Assembly: GCA_963573315.1 (NCBI GenBank)
Contig: OY752141.1
Span: 1,674,001-1,738,000, forward strand
Origin: Entomortierella parvispora
Lineage: Eukaryota > Mortierellomycota > Mortierellomycetes > Mortierellales > Mortierellaceae
Reading direction: 5' to 3'
DNA length: 64,000 bases
Shown here one piece after another: positions 34,477 through 46,387 of the stretch. A program made the position numbers and the translations under genes. A model generated the notes under the pieces. The model worked only from the letters and a program-made list of their open reading frames with translations. It was not told where the DNA came from and made no database searches. Each line of letters opens with the position of its first letter. The first letter of the stretch is position 1.

Positions 34477-34653
34477 CAACGTTGTCAAGTGAACCTTTTG
34501 AGCCTCTCCTTCATCATTTCTCGATTCTCATGGTTCTTCTTTTCATTTTCATCACCAAATCATCAAAGTGGCCAAGAAAATAAAAATCAACGGAAAGTCA
34601 TAATTTGTGGATGTAATGGGGCGATGACACATGGATGAACATGGCCATGTACT

Positions 34654-37534
34654 TTATGAAAAGGGAAAATTTGAGGGGCCCAAGTCTGAGTTAAGCGATC
34701 TGTTTGATCGGGGCCATAAAATATCTTCGGCACACCCCAAACGAGCAAAAAATTCCCTGCCATCTTCTTTCGATATGAAGTCTAGCGGATGCATGATACC
34801 ACGAGCGTCGTCCAGAACATTAATCACCTCCTCGGCTGAGTTCATGACACCTGCAGAGACGATGTATTCGATCGCCTTCACGACCAACTTTTTAAGACGA
34901 AAGATCCTGTACGTGTCTCTTCCCCACTTGCGCTTGATAACCACAGGTCCACCTAGTGGTCTTACCAGAGACTCAATCGACGGTTCCCCCTTCCATCCAA
35001 CCTTCCATTCATCCCAAACTTCTTTGAAGGATGACACGAATCGGACAGGGTAAGGCGCCTTGGTGACGGACTTGACGTGATAGCCGCTTGTACCAATGAA
35101 GAAAGTCGGCATAGCTGGCCAGTTCAACGGTCCTTTTCCACCATCCTGTCTCTTTCTAAGATCCGCACTGTTTCTCCATATGTTACGACGAAACCTGTGG
35201 CGTCGATAGAATCTGTCCTCATACCTTTCTGGACTGGAATCGTCGCCCTCGCTCTCTGCCTCCTCAAAGGTATGCTTCTTGTAATCGCTGACCAGGATAT
35301 CCTCTCGTGCTCGTTTGGTGTCCTTGGGTTTAACCTTGCCATACTCCTCGTCGCTACTGTCCTCTTCGTCATCCGAGTGCGCGCTCATAGACTCTTCTCG
35401 CGCTCGTTTTGAACCTTTCGGAGCATCAGTCATGTTGTCGCCATCGCTGCCTTCTGTGTTCTCAGTATCCGAATCGGTAATGGTCGTAGACCCTTTTTTG
35501 AGTGTTGAGCCGAGTTGGTGGTCAGTGTCGCTCTCATCGTGGCCGTCTTCAGAGTCCTCGTCCTCATCCTCAACTTCTGAGCGATCGCCGATTACACTCT
35601 GCTTTTTCGTCCGTTTTGCGCTTTTTCGAGTTCTATCATGGCTCTCGCTGTCGTCATCGTTGTCGGCGTCAATCTCCTCCTTGGCACCCATTTCCGTTTC
35701 CGGAGGCGGTGCAGGTAGAGAGGTCGTTAAAATTGCTGCCTGCAAGCCCTCCAACGTCTTTGTTCCACGCAAAGCCTCCAGCCACATGATCGCCTTCTTG
35801 TTCGCGAGTTTGCTGTCGAGGACCAAACGCACGTAGGTTTGGACGACAGCCCGTCGGCACTTGTATTTTTGTTTGTCAGAGACAACCCTCCACCGACGAC
35901 CATACTTGTAGTCCAGGTCCTGGATCGGCTGCCCGCCCCGGAGTCCGAACCGCCACTCCTGCAGCACGTCTGCTACTGTCCAAACTTCATTACAGAGTCG
36001 CGGAACAAGTTGGTCGGGAGTCTCCCATCCTTTCTTGTTGCGTGCGGCATCGTCCTCCAAGATTTTGAATTCCTCTGCTCTGAATCGGGTATAGGGGTAA
36101 TAGGGGTTGTTTTTCGCTGAATCTGGATCATTGTCGTCCGCCTCTTCGTCCTTATCCTTATCCTTATCCTTATCCTTATCCTTGTCGTCCTGAATCTGCT
36201 CCACTACTTGAACTACAGTCCTGTTCAGCTTTGGTAGGCCGTACTCCCTCCTTATCGCATCCACCCTTTTGTCATTCGCCTTCTTCAATTTCGCCAGAGC
36301 CCTCAGTTTCTTCCTCTCTTCTCTCTCGATCTTCCTCTTTTCAGTCAAGGTTTTGGTCAGCAGTATTTTGCGTAACACTCCGAGGGAACGCGATTTCTGT
36401 TTGCTCTCGAGTTTTCGGATGGCAGTCTCCTCGGAAAAGCGTTTGTTGAGAACCAAGTCCAAGAATTTGCTCACCACAACCGTGTGTTGGTAAAATAGAG
36501 TCTCGTCTCTTGGGTGCTTCCAATAGTGGTCGTATCGACGAAAAAGATCCTGCACCGCCGGTTTCCCATTGAATCCAAATCGCCAGCTCAGTAGGATATC
36601 CCGCACACCCTTTGGCCTTTCATCCAATCGAACAATGGGAATCTCATGTTTATCCGGTCGATTCCGGGCAGCGGCCGATGGGGTACCTCGCCGTGGCGGA
36701 TCAAACTCCTCGGCTTTGAAACAGGCATAAGGACTGGGTCCACCAGGGAAGGAGGGCCGTCCCACATTGGAGAGTGCAATGGTTTGCAGGGAGTCTTGGA
36801 GACGTTCAAGCCCCGTGCCATCCTGGATTCTCTCTATGGTCTCAATGGCTTGTGCCTTCGTGAGGCCATCTTCAGCCACGAGCTTGACAAATCTCTCTGT
36901 GATGTCGCGTCGTGCTACGTAAGCCTGCCTTTGGGCCGATGTGTAACGCTTCCTCCATAGCTGCTTGTACTTTCGGTCGAGGTCCTGAAGCGCGGGTCCG
37001 CCATCTATTCCAATCATAAACTCTTGAAGCGCATCGAGGACGGTTTCAACATTATTACTCGGGTAGTGCTGTTTTATCGTGGGTATCCTGATGTTCTGAT
37101 TAGCTAAGAAGAAGAAGGAACTGTCGAGATAAACGTCGTGGACATTGAATTGCGAGTATTCCAGGTCATTACAGACGGGGAAAGCTGCTTTGCTGAGTTC
37201 ACTGTTGCTGAGACCACTGATGTTGATGTTGTCACTGTTGTTGTTGTCGTGCTCTTCATTGGGTATATCGATATCGTGAGGGTCTGGAGTTGGTTCACGT
37301 TCATCTTCTTCATCGCTGTCTGTGAATTCAGATTCTGACTGGGAAACAGCCTGAGCGCTGTGTTCAGAATCGCTACCCGAGGAATCACTCTACAAAGAGC
37401 AATGTTGAGCACAAGTTAATGGAGTTGCTTTCTTCATTCTTGGTAGGAAAGCAATAAAGACGAATTGACATTCTACTTTATTGCGATTGAGGGTTTACCT
37501 GGGCATGGGTGTTCATGGCTTGATTAGCATTCAT
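34654..37534 (-). CDS. Protein with four GCR1_C-like DNA-binding domains
   Basis: Exon 1 37534-37499 (12 codons) and exon 2 37389-34654 give 923 aa. After an acidic N-terminus (DSDEEDEREPTPDPHDIDIP), four copies of a domain resembling the C-terminal DNA-binding domain of yeast Gcr1 appear: ALQEFMIGIDGGPALQDLDR (~100), ILLSWRFGFNGKPAVQDLFR (~250), VLQEWRFGLRGGQPIQDLDY (~450), and a more divergent EVWDEWKVGWKGEPSIESLV (~800). Each has the W/F-x2-G-x2-G-x-P-x2-L core and a helical tail. Between copies 3 and 4 lies an acidic, Ser-rich nuclear-type region with a KRTKK motif. A (DK)5 run arises from a TCCTTA repeat. A transcription-factor role is inferred from the family. Confidence 0.8.
36149..36185. 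repeat. (TCCTTA)n microsatellite inside the GCR1_C-like gene
   Basis: About six hexanucleotide units, encoding the DKDKDKDKDK run on the minus strand; likely polymorphic in length. Confidence 0.9.
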
Positions 37535-38415
37535 GAGAGTTTGAATATGAATAGGTCAGGGGGTGGAGTACACAACAAAAGCCGTTGCCCAGGAATGAAA
37601 GGAATCAGTCCGGAGGAAAGAAGGAAGGTGAGGGATTAAAAAGAAGAGGTGGAATGAAAGAAGCCTTGAAAGGGGGGGGGGAGGGCGAGGGAGAAGGGGA
37701 TTATAGGAACAATCAACAAGAGAGAATGATGCTAGAATACAAAGAGTGTGGTGTGTGGTGTGTGTGGATGCAAAGAGATTGTGTGATGTTTTCGGATTCG
37801 TGGCGCACTCGGTCACGTGGTGCGCCACCAAGTTGCACAGAGTGACCGAATGAAGCAAGACGAGACATCCAAAGCCACCCTGATCCAACACCCTTTTCCT
37901 TTTTTTTTTTTCCTCTCCATCGTCGGTCCGAGACACGACGGCCGTCTTCTGTCTCGCATTTTTTTTCTTTCGTGATTTGCCCTGCTGCCATCTTTGACGC
38001 GATGTCTTTTGCGTTCTCTCTCTCTTTGCATAGCTTTTGCTTCCTTTCCTTCCCTTTTCGCCTTTTCACCACACGACTGTTTCTCACTCACACACGCTCT
38101 GTCTTCTCTCTTCCTTGCTGCTGCCGTTGTGCTCCTTCCTCTTCTCCTCTCCTCTCCTCCCCTCCTCTTCCCTTCTTGCCGACTAATCTCTTTCTCGACC
38201 TCGTGTCTCCTCTACCTTTCCTGCATAGCTTGTCGCCCTTTCTTCTCTTCTCGCATCAAAGAAACCTCTCCAAGACCATATATAGCCATAGCCATAGCCA
38301 CATTTGAACTCAATCTTTCTCGTTCTACACTCAAAACGTTTGCTTTTGGATCTCCTTCAAGTGATCCTCTCCTTTTTCTTTGTGGACAATCACACGAACA
38401 CGAAGAAAACCAACC
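37535..38415. promoter_or_regulatory. Divergent promoter region
   Basis: About 880 bp between the GCR1_C-like gene (minus) and the large repeat protein (plus). It is asymmetric: strongly pyrimidine-rich from about 37980 to 38270, the leader of the plus-strand gene. It contains GTCACGTGGTGCGCCAC (37812-37828), an imperfect palindrome with a CACGTG core of the type bound by bHLH factors. No gene is supported. Confidence 0.5.
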
Positions 38416-41400
38416 ATGGACCGCAACACTGATCGTGACCCGGACTCGGTTCGCTCGTATTTTAAACGCGACCCCGATTCCATGATCTCTCAGGCAGAGA
38501 GGGAGCATGATCATCAAGAGCAAAACTTTGGGCCCGGTGATAACAGCCACGGACAGGCGGATGCTTCGGCCGTGCGCTTGGGCACCTCTGCTTTGAATCC
38601 CCGTGCTGCAGAGTTCCATGTCGCTAGCGAAGAGTTCGGAGGAAAACCCTCTCAAGGTAAATTCCATCTCTGTTCTCGTTTGATCGAAATGGAGGGCATA
38701 AACTAATTCTTTCAGCTCGATTGTTCATGCCCAATGCAGCCACTGGACAAAGTAGCCAGCAGAAAGACGGGGGAGTGCATTCTTTGTCTGCGCAAAGTAA
38801 TTCGGGGTCAGCCGCAAGGTAAGAAGTAGCAATGGTTCGTCCAGAAGAAATAGCATCCTCACTGACCATGATCCCGTACGACATCTTCTTCCCTGCATCA
38901 TTTAGTGCCTACTATGGTTTGAGTCCAACGTTCTTCAAGCGTGACGCCTCCGCCGCTGGTCATTCAGGTGCTGCCCCAGGAGGATACGGCACCACGTTGG
39001 GTGGATACAGTGCTCATGCTGCCGAGAGCCGCAGCGACGATCATCACCAGCAGGATCACCCCTCTTCTGGTGGCACCTTACCACACCATGAACTGACTCC
39101 AGCTGACTTTGCGACCGCTGCCGGTGCCATTGCTGCTGCAGGCACAGCTGCGACACTTGGTGCTGCCTCGACACCTGTTGTTCTTCATGCTCACGGCCAT
39201 TCAGCGGCGCTTGCTGGGCATGCTGCTCACGAGACATCTCACCATGGCTCGCATGGGCATGCTGCGGGCGTAGACTCGCATACTGAGTCTGCTCATCTCG
39301 CTGCAAAGTACCACCCTCCGCACCAGGCAGCTTTGTACCATGGCACTGGGGAGCCCTCAAGCCACGAATCTGAGCATCTCGCCGCGGTGTATCATCCCAC
39401 CAACCGAGCAGCCTTGTACCACGGTACTGAAGCTACGTCGCACGAGCAACATGGAGACTCCACATCCGCGCATCGTGCAGCTGTTGCTGCAGCCTTCGGT
39501 GGCGCTGGTATGCTCCAAAATCAGTCTTCTGACACTGCGGCTCCTACAGTTGCTCCTGCCCATGGTCTCTCTAATGCCATTCCTTTGCACCACGAGCCCG
39601 CAACTCCCTCACAGCATACATCAACTGCCCATCTTGGATCGTCAGCCCATCAGCCCCTTCAAGGGCCAGCTGCCATTGCAGCAGCGGCGATCCATCGTGT
39701 AGAGCCTCTTCATCAAGAACAGCACTCCAGCGCTCCTCGGCAGCTTCATCACAGCGGCCACCACGCTATGAATATTGAAACTATCCACCAGCCTTACCAT
39801 GGGCAAACCGCGGACGTTCAAGATCAACCAATTGCCTCACAGTATCTACAGCCCGCGCACACAACATTCCCCTCTGGTCAGCATTCCGGATCCGTAGGAT
39901 CGACTCCTGCCCAAACTTCCAGCCATCCTCAAAACTCGAATCAGGGCATTCACAATGCTCCAGCCCTCGGACTTGGCTCTGCTGCGGCTTTGGCAGTTGG
40001 TGCTGGTGCAGTTGGAGCCGCTTCTGCTCATCAACATGCCCATAATCAACAGGGCTCTTCGAAGTCTGCAGCGCCAGTGAGCGTGCAACCTCAACGCAAG
40101 GGGGCAGTTTTAGGACCTTCGATTCACTCGTTTTCACCCAGTCAGGATCGCCCGGTTCATATTCCAGAGACTAATCCGAAGGGAAGTTCATCTGCTCCGA
40201 AACCAAAGGGCCACTACTTGACCCACCCGAGTCCCTTCAACAAGAAGAAAAATGACCCTGCGGCGCCTGTGAGCGTGCAACCTCAACGGGGGGGAGCAGC
40301 TTTAGGACCTTCGATTCACTCGTTTTCACCCAGTCAAGATCGCCCAGTTCATGTTCCAGAGACAGAGTCGAAGGGAACTTCTTCTTCTTCTGCTGCAAAG
40401 CCAAAGGGCCATTACTTGACCCACCCGAGTCCCTTCAACAAGAAGAAGAAGGAGCCTGTAGCGCCTGCCCTTCCAAAGGTCATACCAAAGTTTATCCCGC
40501 TCAACCTGCGTCGTCCCCATGTACCCCCACCTCCTGCCACCGTACTCGCCCCCTCTGTGGCAGCCGCGCGTGTCTCGGGAGTTGGAACCAGCCACGTTGG
40601 ATCCGGTGGTCCATTGTCGAATTCCCTCGCGGTAGTGGCCTCTGGACCCGTCCACGACGTATTGTACACGTCGCGTGGCGCGGGAGGTGGAACACGCCAT
40701 GTTGGATCCGGTGGTCCATCGAATTCCCTCGCAGTAGTGGCCTCGGGACCCGTCCACGACGTGTTCGTTCCTAGACCGACGGATGGATTGACTGCAGCGC
40801 AAATGCTTGCCCATGCCCCTACCGGCCATTCAGAAACCCAGGCTGCTGTTGGCGCTGCTCCACTCCATGTATCTGGCTCGCACGCTACCCCAGCTCATGT
40901 TGCTTCTGTTCAGGTCAACTCAGCTCTCACCGATGCCTCATCTCATGGATTGGGAACTGCTGCAGCCGCAGGTGTAGTTGGTGCTACGGTCGGTGCAGCC
41001 ACTGCTGCTGCAGTCGATCGCCACTATAACCATCATCCTCAGCAGCCACACTTGACGCACAAGGTTTCTTCTGATCACCAGGCTCTCCATCATCAAGAGC
41101 AGAGCCAGTCCTCAACAACAACAGCAGCAAGTGATCATTTGTCCTCACAGCCTGAACATCTTGGACACATCATTGCACCCTCTGCCCCACCTGCAGTTGC
41201 TTCTGCCCAAGGTGCTACCTCGGTTCCAATTGACCTAGCAACTGCATCGGCAATTCACCCTGCAGGGCAAACTCATGGGTCTAGGGAGAAAGCTGATGAC
41301 ATCCCCGGTGGTACCAATGTTTCTGGAAGCAAGGCTTATGTTAACCACGGCGATGCATATGGTTCTGAAGTCAAGGCTGGTTTCAACCACGGTACCGCTC

Positions 41401-44400
41401 ATGTTGATTCCTCAGAGCTTACATCCACGGCCGGCGTCAACAAGGCGGCGACAGCTGCTGCCGCTGGAGGCGTGGGTGCTGCTGCTGGAATTGCCGCGGC
41501 TCTGAGATCGTCTGCATCTTCTGACTCTCACAAAGAGTACCTGGGTAAGAGAAGAAGACTATCACTTGTGAAGAAAAGCACTGAATGACAGTTTCATATC
41601 TTCCAATGAATTGACCCCTTTCATCTTTATTTTGGGCTCACAACCGCCACCACTACCTCTATGTCAATTACCACCACTCATGCTACTTCAGCCGCCGCAT
41701 TGGCGCCGCATTCGATCTCTGACCGCCATATTGAGCCCATTTCGAACAAGGTCGAGACCCCTGTCGCTTATGTCACGGACAAGGGCACTTCTACGACGGG
41801 AAGCTCAGCGAGCGTCGTCCCTGAGACCTCCAATGCAGTTCCAGTGACTCGTGCCGGAGAGGAGAAGGACCATAAAGCCACACCGCTGGCTGCTGCTGCT
41901 GCTGCTATTGGAGCAGGAGCTGCGGCTTTGCACTCTGCCATCAAACACGAGGACAAGGGCAATGGCCACGAGGCAAATGTCGCGGCCACTGAAAAGGCAA
42001 AGGTCGCTGAGGAGGCAATGGCGCCGCATGCGACTGCTCCTGCTGACATCCAGGCCGCCACTGCAACCACCACCGCTGCCACAGTCGCACCTTCTAAGTC
42101 CGCCAAGAAAAAGGCCAAAAAGCTTGAGAAAGAGAAGAAGAAGGCTGCTGAAGAGGAGCAGAAACAAAAGGAGAAGGCTCTCAAGGCCGCCGAGAAGGAT
42201 GCGGAGCACCACTCTGTGGCTGCAGCATCGTCGGTCCCGGAGAAGACGACTCATATTACCAAGGAGGCCGAGACTGTCGCTGCAGCTGTCCCTATCGCCG
42301 CTGCTGCAGCTGCCCACGCCGTCCCAGTCGCCGCTACTACTTCAACCAAAACCACTGTCAATAAGGAACAGCCAGTCAAGAAAAATGGAGAGGATGCGGT
42401 ACATGTTGAAACGACCACCAAGGAGAGGGTCGACGCTCCCCCTACCACAACGACTGCAGCGACAACCGCCGCGACTGAGGAGCATGCCCACGGTGCTGGT
42501 GCCAAGATTGCCGGGAAGATGGCTGCTGCAGGAGCTGCGGCCACGGCGGCCATTGGCGCTGTCGCTCACAAGTTGAGACATCATTCCGTAGACGCGACCA
42601 AGGACGAGAAGACCACAATCTCAACGTCTACCGTCCATGACCCTGTCCATGGAACCGAGATCAAGGCGACCACCGCTACGACTGAAACCACTTCGGAAGT
42701 CCCTCTGGTGGCAGATGAAACACCTGATGCGTCTACTTCTGCCTCGGCTCCTTCCAAGCCCGTAGAACAGGTTACGACGGACAAGATGTTTGTGGGCAAG
42801 GCACCCGAGGAAGTCGCTATGCATATTCCTCACGAAGCTGATGAAGAGGTCGTCATGCTCAAGACAACAACCACCACTGCCCTAGTCCCACCTGTGGTTG
42901 AGGCTGCTGATGAATCCGAGGTCGCGACTGAGAAGGTCGAGGTGGACACGACCAAGGTCGAGAAGAAGAAAAAAGAGAAGAAGGAGAGAAAGCCACTTAA
43001 TATCTCAGGGAAGATTACCTCCGCCACCGCTGCGACTGTAGCTGCCGCCACTTCTGCAACTGCAGCCTACATTGACAGGCAGCCCAGTCTGAAGAAGCCC
43101 GAGCTGTTGGTCAAAGAAGAAGATGTCGAGAAGCTGCCCGAGATCAAGCTTACCAAGAAGAACTTTGCCGTTACTGAGGATGATGTGGAAAAGCCCACGG
43201 TACCCAGGGTTTCGAAAATTTTGACGGTCACGGAAGATGATGTGGAGAAGCCCACGGTAGACTTTGAAAAAGTTGGCCACCCCATCTTGCAGCTAACGGA
43301 GGATGATGTTGAGAAGCCAGACCCCACCAATGCTCCTCACCCTGTGATTCCTCCGCAGGTTCATAAGGGATATTCAAACAGAGCAAACACTATTGCGGGT
43401 GCTCCCAGACCCATTATTCCTCTAGTGCCTGTTCAAGGCAAGGACATTAACTTGCCCAAGGTTGCTATTCCTATGGTCGCGATGCCGGTCATCCGTGACG
43501 TGCGTATGCCAAAGTTTCCCAAGCCAAAAATGCCGAAGATGAGCAAGCCAAAAATGCCAAAAATGAGCAAGCCAAAAATGCCAAAGATGCGCATGCCTAA
43601 GCTTAAAGGCAAGAGCAAGGCTGCTCCTGATCACGTCAAGTCGGTCACGACGACAACCCGGACCATTGTGGATCCGCCAGTCATTGCCGCCGCTGCCGTC
43701 GCCCCCATTGCAGTCGAGAGGACGCATGTGGTTGAGGAAGTTCATCCACCGCCTCCTCCCGAGCCTGAAGTTGTTGTGGTTCCACAGCCCGTCGTCATTG
43801 AAACCCCCAGGCCCGTTGTCGTGGAGGCACCCAAGCCCGTAGTAGTCCAAGCCATTAAGCACGTCGAGGCACCAAAGCCTGTGGTTGTCGAGACTGTGAA
43901 ACATGTCGAGCCCCCCAAGCCCATTGTCGCTGCTGCAGTCGCTGCTCCTATCATGGTTGCGGAGGTCCATCATACGCCTGCTGTAGTTGCCCCTCCAGCA
44001 CCTGTGCCCGTGGTTGTTCATGAAATGTTCTCGACCAACGCCGCGCAAATTCCGTCTGGATACACAGGTCCAGTTCCCAAGGTCAGCGATGGTGACACGT
44101 TGCTCTGGGTCAAGAAGATTCAGACGAAACAAGAGTATTACGATTCTGAGGATGAGGATGAGCAGCTGGACGAATTCGGATACCGGAAGGACCGTGATGT
44201 CAGTCGGCACGTCTCTCTTCGGAATCAGAGTCAAGGTAATGGACGTCGAAGCAAGGACAAGAACAGGGTCGACTACCACCTTGAGAACCACACCCGACCT
44301 TATGAACCACAACAGCAACAACAACAGCCGTATCAACAGCAACAGCAATATCAACCACAACAACAGCAATATCAACCGCAACAGCAATATCAACCGCAAC

Positions 44401-44525
44401 AGCAGTATCAGCAGTATCAGCCGCAACAACAACAATATCAGCAACAACAAATCTCCCAACAACAGATGCAGCACCCCTCTGGAAACATGGGATACAACAC
44501 TCAGCCACGGCAGTCTGGTTTCTGA
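38416..44525 (+). CDS. Giant Ala/His/Thr-rich low-complexity protein, 1938 aa
   Basis: Exons 38416-38656, 38716-38818, 38906-41544 and 41692-44525 join to 1939 codons including the stop. The two largest frames, which look like separate genes, join in frame across a 147-nt intron (GT at 41545, AG at 41690-41691). Composition changes along the protein: an N-terminal DPDS-rich segment, a His/Ala/Gly-rich region (~150-450), two ~63-aa tandem repeats (VSVQPQR.GA.LGPSIHSFSPSQDRPVH), an Ala/Thr-rich middle, three VTEDDVEKP-type units, KPKMPKMS repeats, a Val/Pro-rich region, and a Gln-rich C-terminus of QPQQQYQ type. I recognise no catalytic domain, and no signal peptide. It may be a structural, condensate or wall-associated protein; function unknown. 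Confidence 0.8.
40072..40461 (+). repeat. Tandem ~190-bp coding repeat
   Basis: Two adjacent near-identical copies (about 40072-40261 and 40262-40461) encode the VSVQPQR...HYLTHPSPFNKKK segment of the giant protein. A second, shorter tandem pair (about 40577-40678 and 40682-40770) encodes SGGP.NSLAVVASGPVHDV. Confidence 0.85.
44290..44465 (+). repeat. CAG/CAA-rich Gln repeat
   Basis: Imperfect CAA/CAG array encoding the C-terminal Gln-rich tail (QPQQQYQPQQQ type). It is prone to length changes. Confidence 0.85.
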
Positions 44526-46309
44526 TAGCAAGGAGAGGGGGCGCCGAAGGTTGGAGTACCCAGTCATATCATCCATCGTTGGTTTCTTTACAGCAATGTT
44601 TTTGCCCATAATTGCAAATACATATAATAGTTAAATATTTATTAGGTGGTTCTACAAAAATAATAATGCTTTACGCCAAGTAGCCCACCGTCCCTACCTT
44701 CCCCGTTTCTCGCCCAATGGATTTGTCTATTTTGAACCTTTCATCTTCCTATCCAGTGCTGGAAGATTCCTGGCAGTATGACGGGCTGCCTGTGGACCCA
44801 AAGATACCGGCGTTCACAACAATGTTGGTGTCGATTCGTCGATAAAGCAAGAATCGGGGAAAGATAGGCAGCCGCAGGGAGACGAACGAGCATCAGCACT
44901 GTTGCACATGAGACCATTGATCAAGACCTCTCTGACGATTCATTCTTTTGACGACTAAGATACCCCTACCATGAAGCTCTCTTTATTGAAGATGTTCTTG
45001 CTGTCTATACATCCAGTCAGGCAAAGATAAGGCCTCTCGTTCGCAGAGTTTATTGCAATGGAAGAACAGGATAAGGACGAAGGGTCCTTGATACGTCGTC
45101 GTCCTGGAGATCGCCGACATGGAGACAAGTGCGTTGCTGCAGCGAGAAGGACGGGTTCCGAGCTTCTTTCATCTGTGCCCCATGGTAACTTTTCTACTAT
45201 TTCGCCCATCTCAATATCTCAGATCACTGACAAATGATCCATTTCTCGCGTTTCGTTGTCGCAGTTGTAACAAGCTGGGGCTGCAACGCATTGTCCTGTG
45301 CAGTCGCGGGAAAGACTGTGATACACGAATCTAGTTCTATAATCGTAATGGTCTCTGTCCTCATCAATAAAATTGTGCCTTTCACCTCCTTGACATCATG
45401 AGCTTCAGTCCTGGAAGCATGCTTGTGAATTTGCACCACACTTTTTCCTCGTTGGGCTCAAGAACGTGAAACCACCCAGAGGTCGTGGCTCTCGCTCAGG
45501 AGTGGATCGATCGGCTGTTCTCAATTCCTCCTCATGAATCAACTCTTACTCCTCAATTCGTTCTGTCAGGTAAGCAGGTGTTTCTAACGTGACTCCATGC
45601 GTCAGTTTTTCAAATTGTTATGTCAAACAAAAAGAGAATTGTTCTTCTCTGTGTTTCATGAAAAATCCGTACACCGCCTGCAACCTTTCTCGGCGCCTTT
45701 GGGGGATACGCGGCGAATGTATGAATTCTTGAAAGACCTCACCTATGCAGCTGAATCCCTGTCGGTTAACTTGAAATGGGAAACAAAGCTTGAGAAGAAT
45801 ACATGCTCCCTCTTTTTCAGTTGGAGGGCCTAGGCCAGGAATGCAGACGACATCGATAAGTCAGGTCTAGAAACTTAATAGACTGCGCCTAAAACATCAA
45901 TGATGTACCTGGAAATACAGGTATTGCATAAAAATCAAACAGAAGAGCCTGTGGCGCCAACAAGGCACATGCCACGAAGAGCTCCAAAGAAGACCACCAT
46001 TGTCGCAATCACTTCCCGGTCAGCAAACCAGAAGTCCATGAAGGACTTGTTAAATTTGCCAGAGCTAAAGAAGCGGACTACTAATGACAAGGTGTTTCTG
46101 CACAGCAACAAATGAAAATGACGCACCTGTTTGTGATTGACAATGAAAGGAAGGACAGTAGGAATAAATGAATAAAGAGCAACGAAGGATGTGAGTGGAT
46201 GCGGTGATGAGTGGCGTGATGGGTGTGTGGGCGTGATGGGTGTGTGGGTGTGATGTGATGTGGGTGTGATGGAGGGTGAGTGTGATGGGTGTGAGGGTGT
46301 GCATCATCG
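44526..46309. other. Intergenic, no gene supported
   Basis: No intact gene. A plus frame at 45058-45235 (MEEQDKDEGSLIRRRPGDRRHGDK) and one at 45903-46115 are too short or unsupported by splice sites to claim. From 46190 to 46300 there is a GT/GA-rich low-complexity tract (TGTGATGGGTGTG) immediately left of the hAT element. Confidence 0.4.
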
Positions 46310-46325
46310 CAGAGGCTTGGGCGTG
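46310..46325 (+). repeat. hAT left terminal inverted repeat
   Basis: CAGAGGCTTGGGCGTG, identical to the reverse complement of 48057-48072. Confidence 0.9.
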
Positions 46326-46387
46326 CTGTCAAAACGCCTGCACTATTCTCGCGCCCAAACCAACCACGTTACATAATTTCGTCCACA

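Noticed and set aside
41611-41660. A separate gene starting at MSITTT (41661)
   Set aside because: The intron 41545-41691 joins the upstream frame in phase, so the second ORF is better read as the last exon of the same gene. The 73-bp gap would also leave no space for a promoter.
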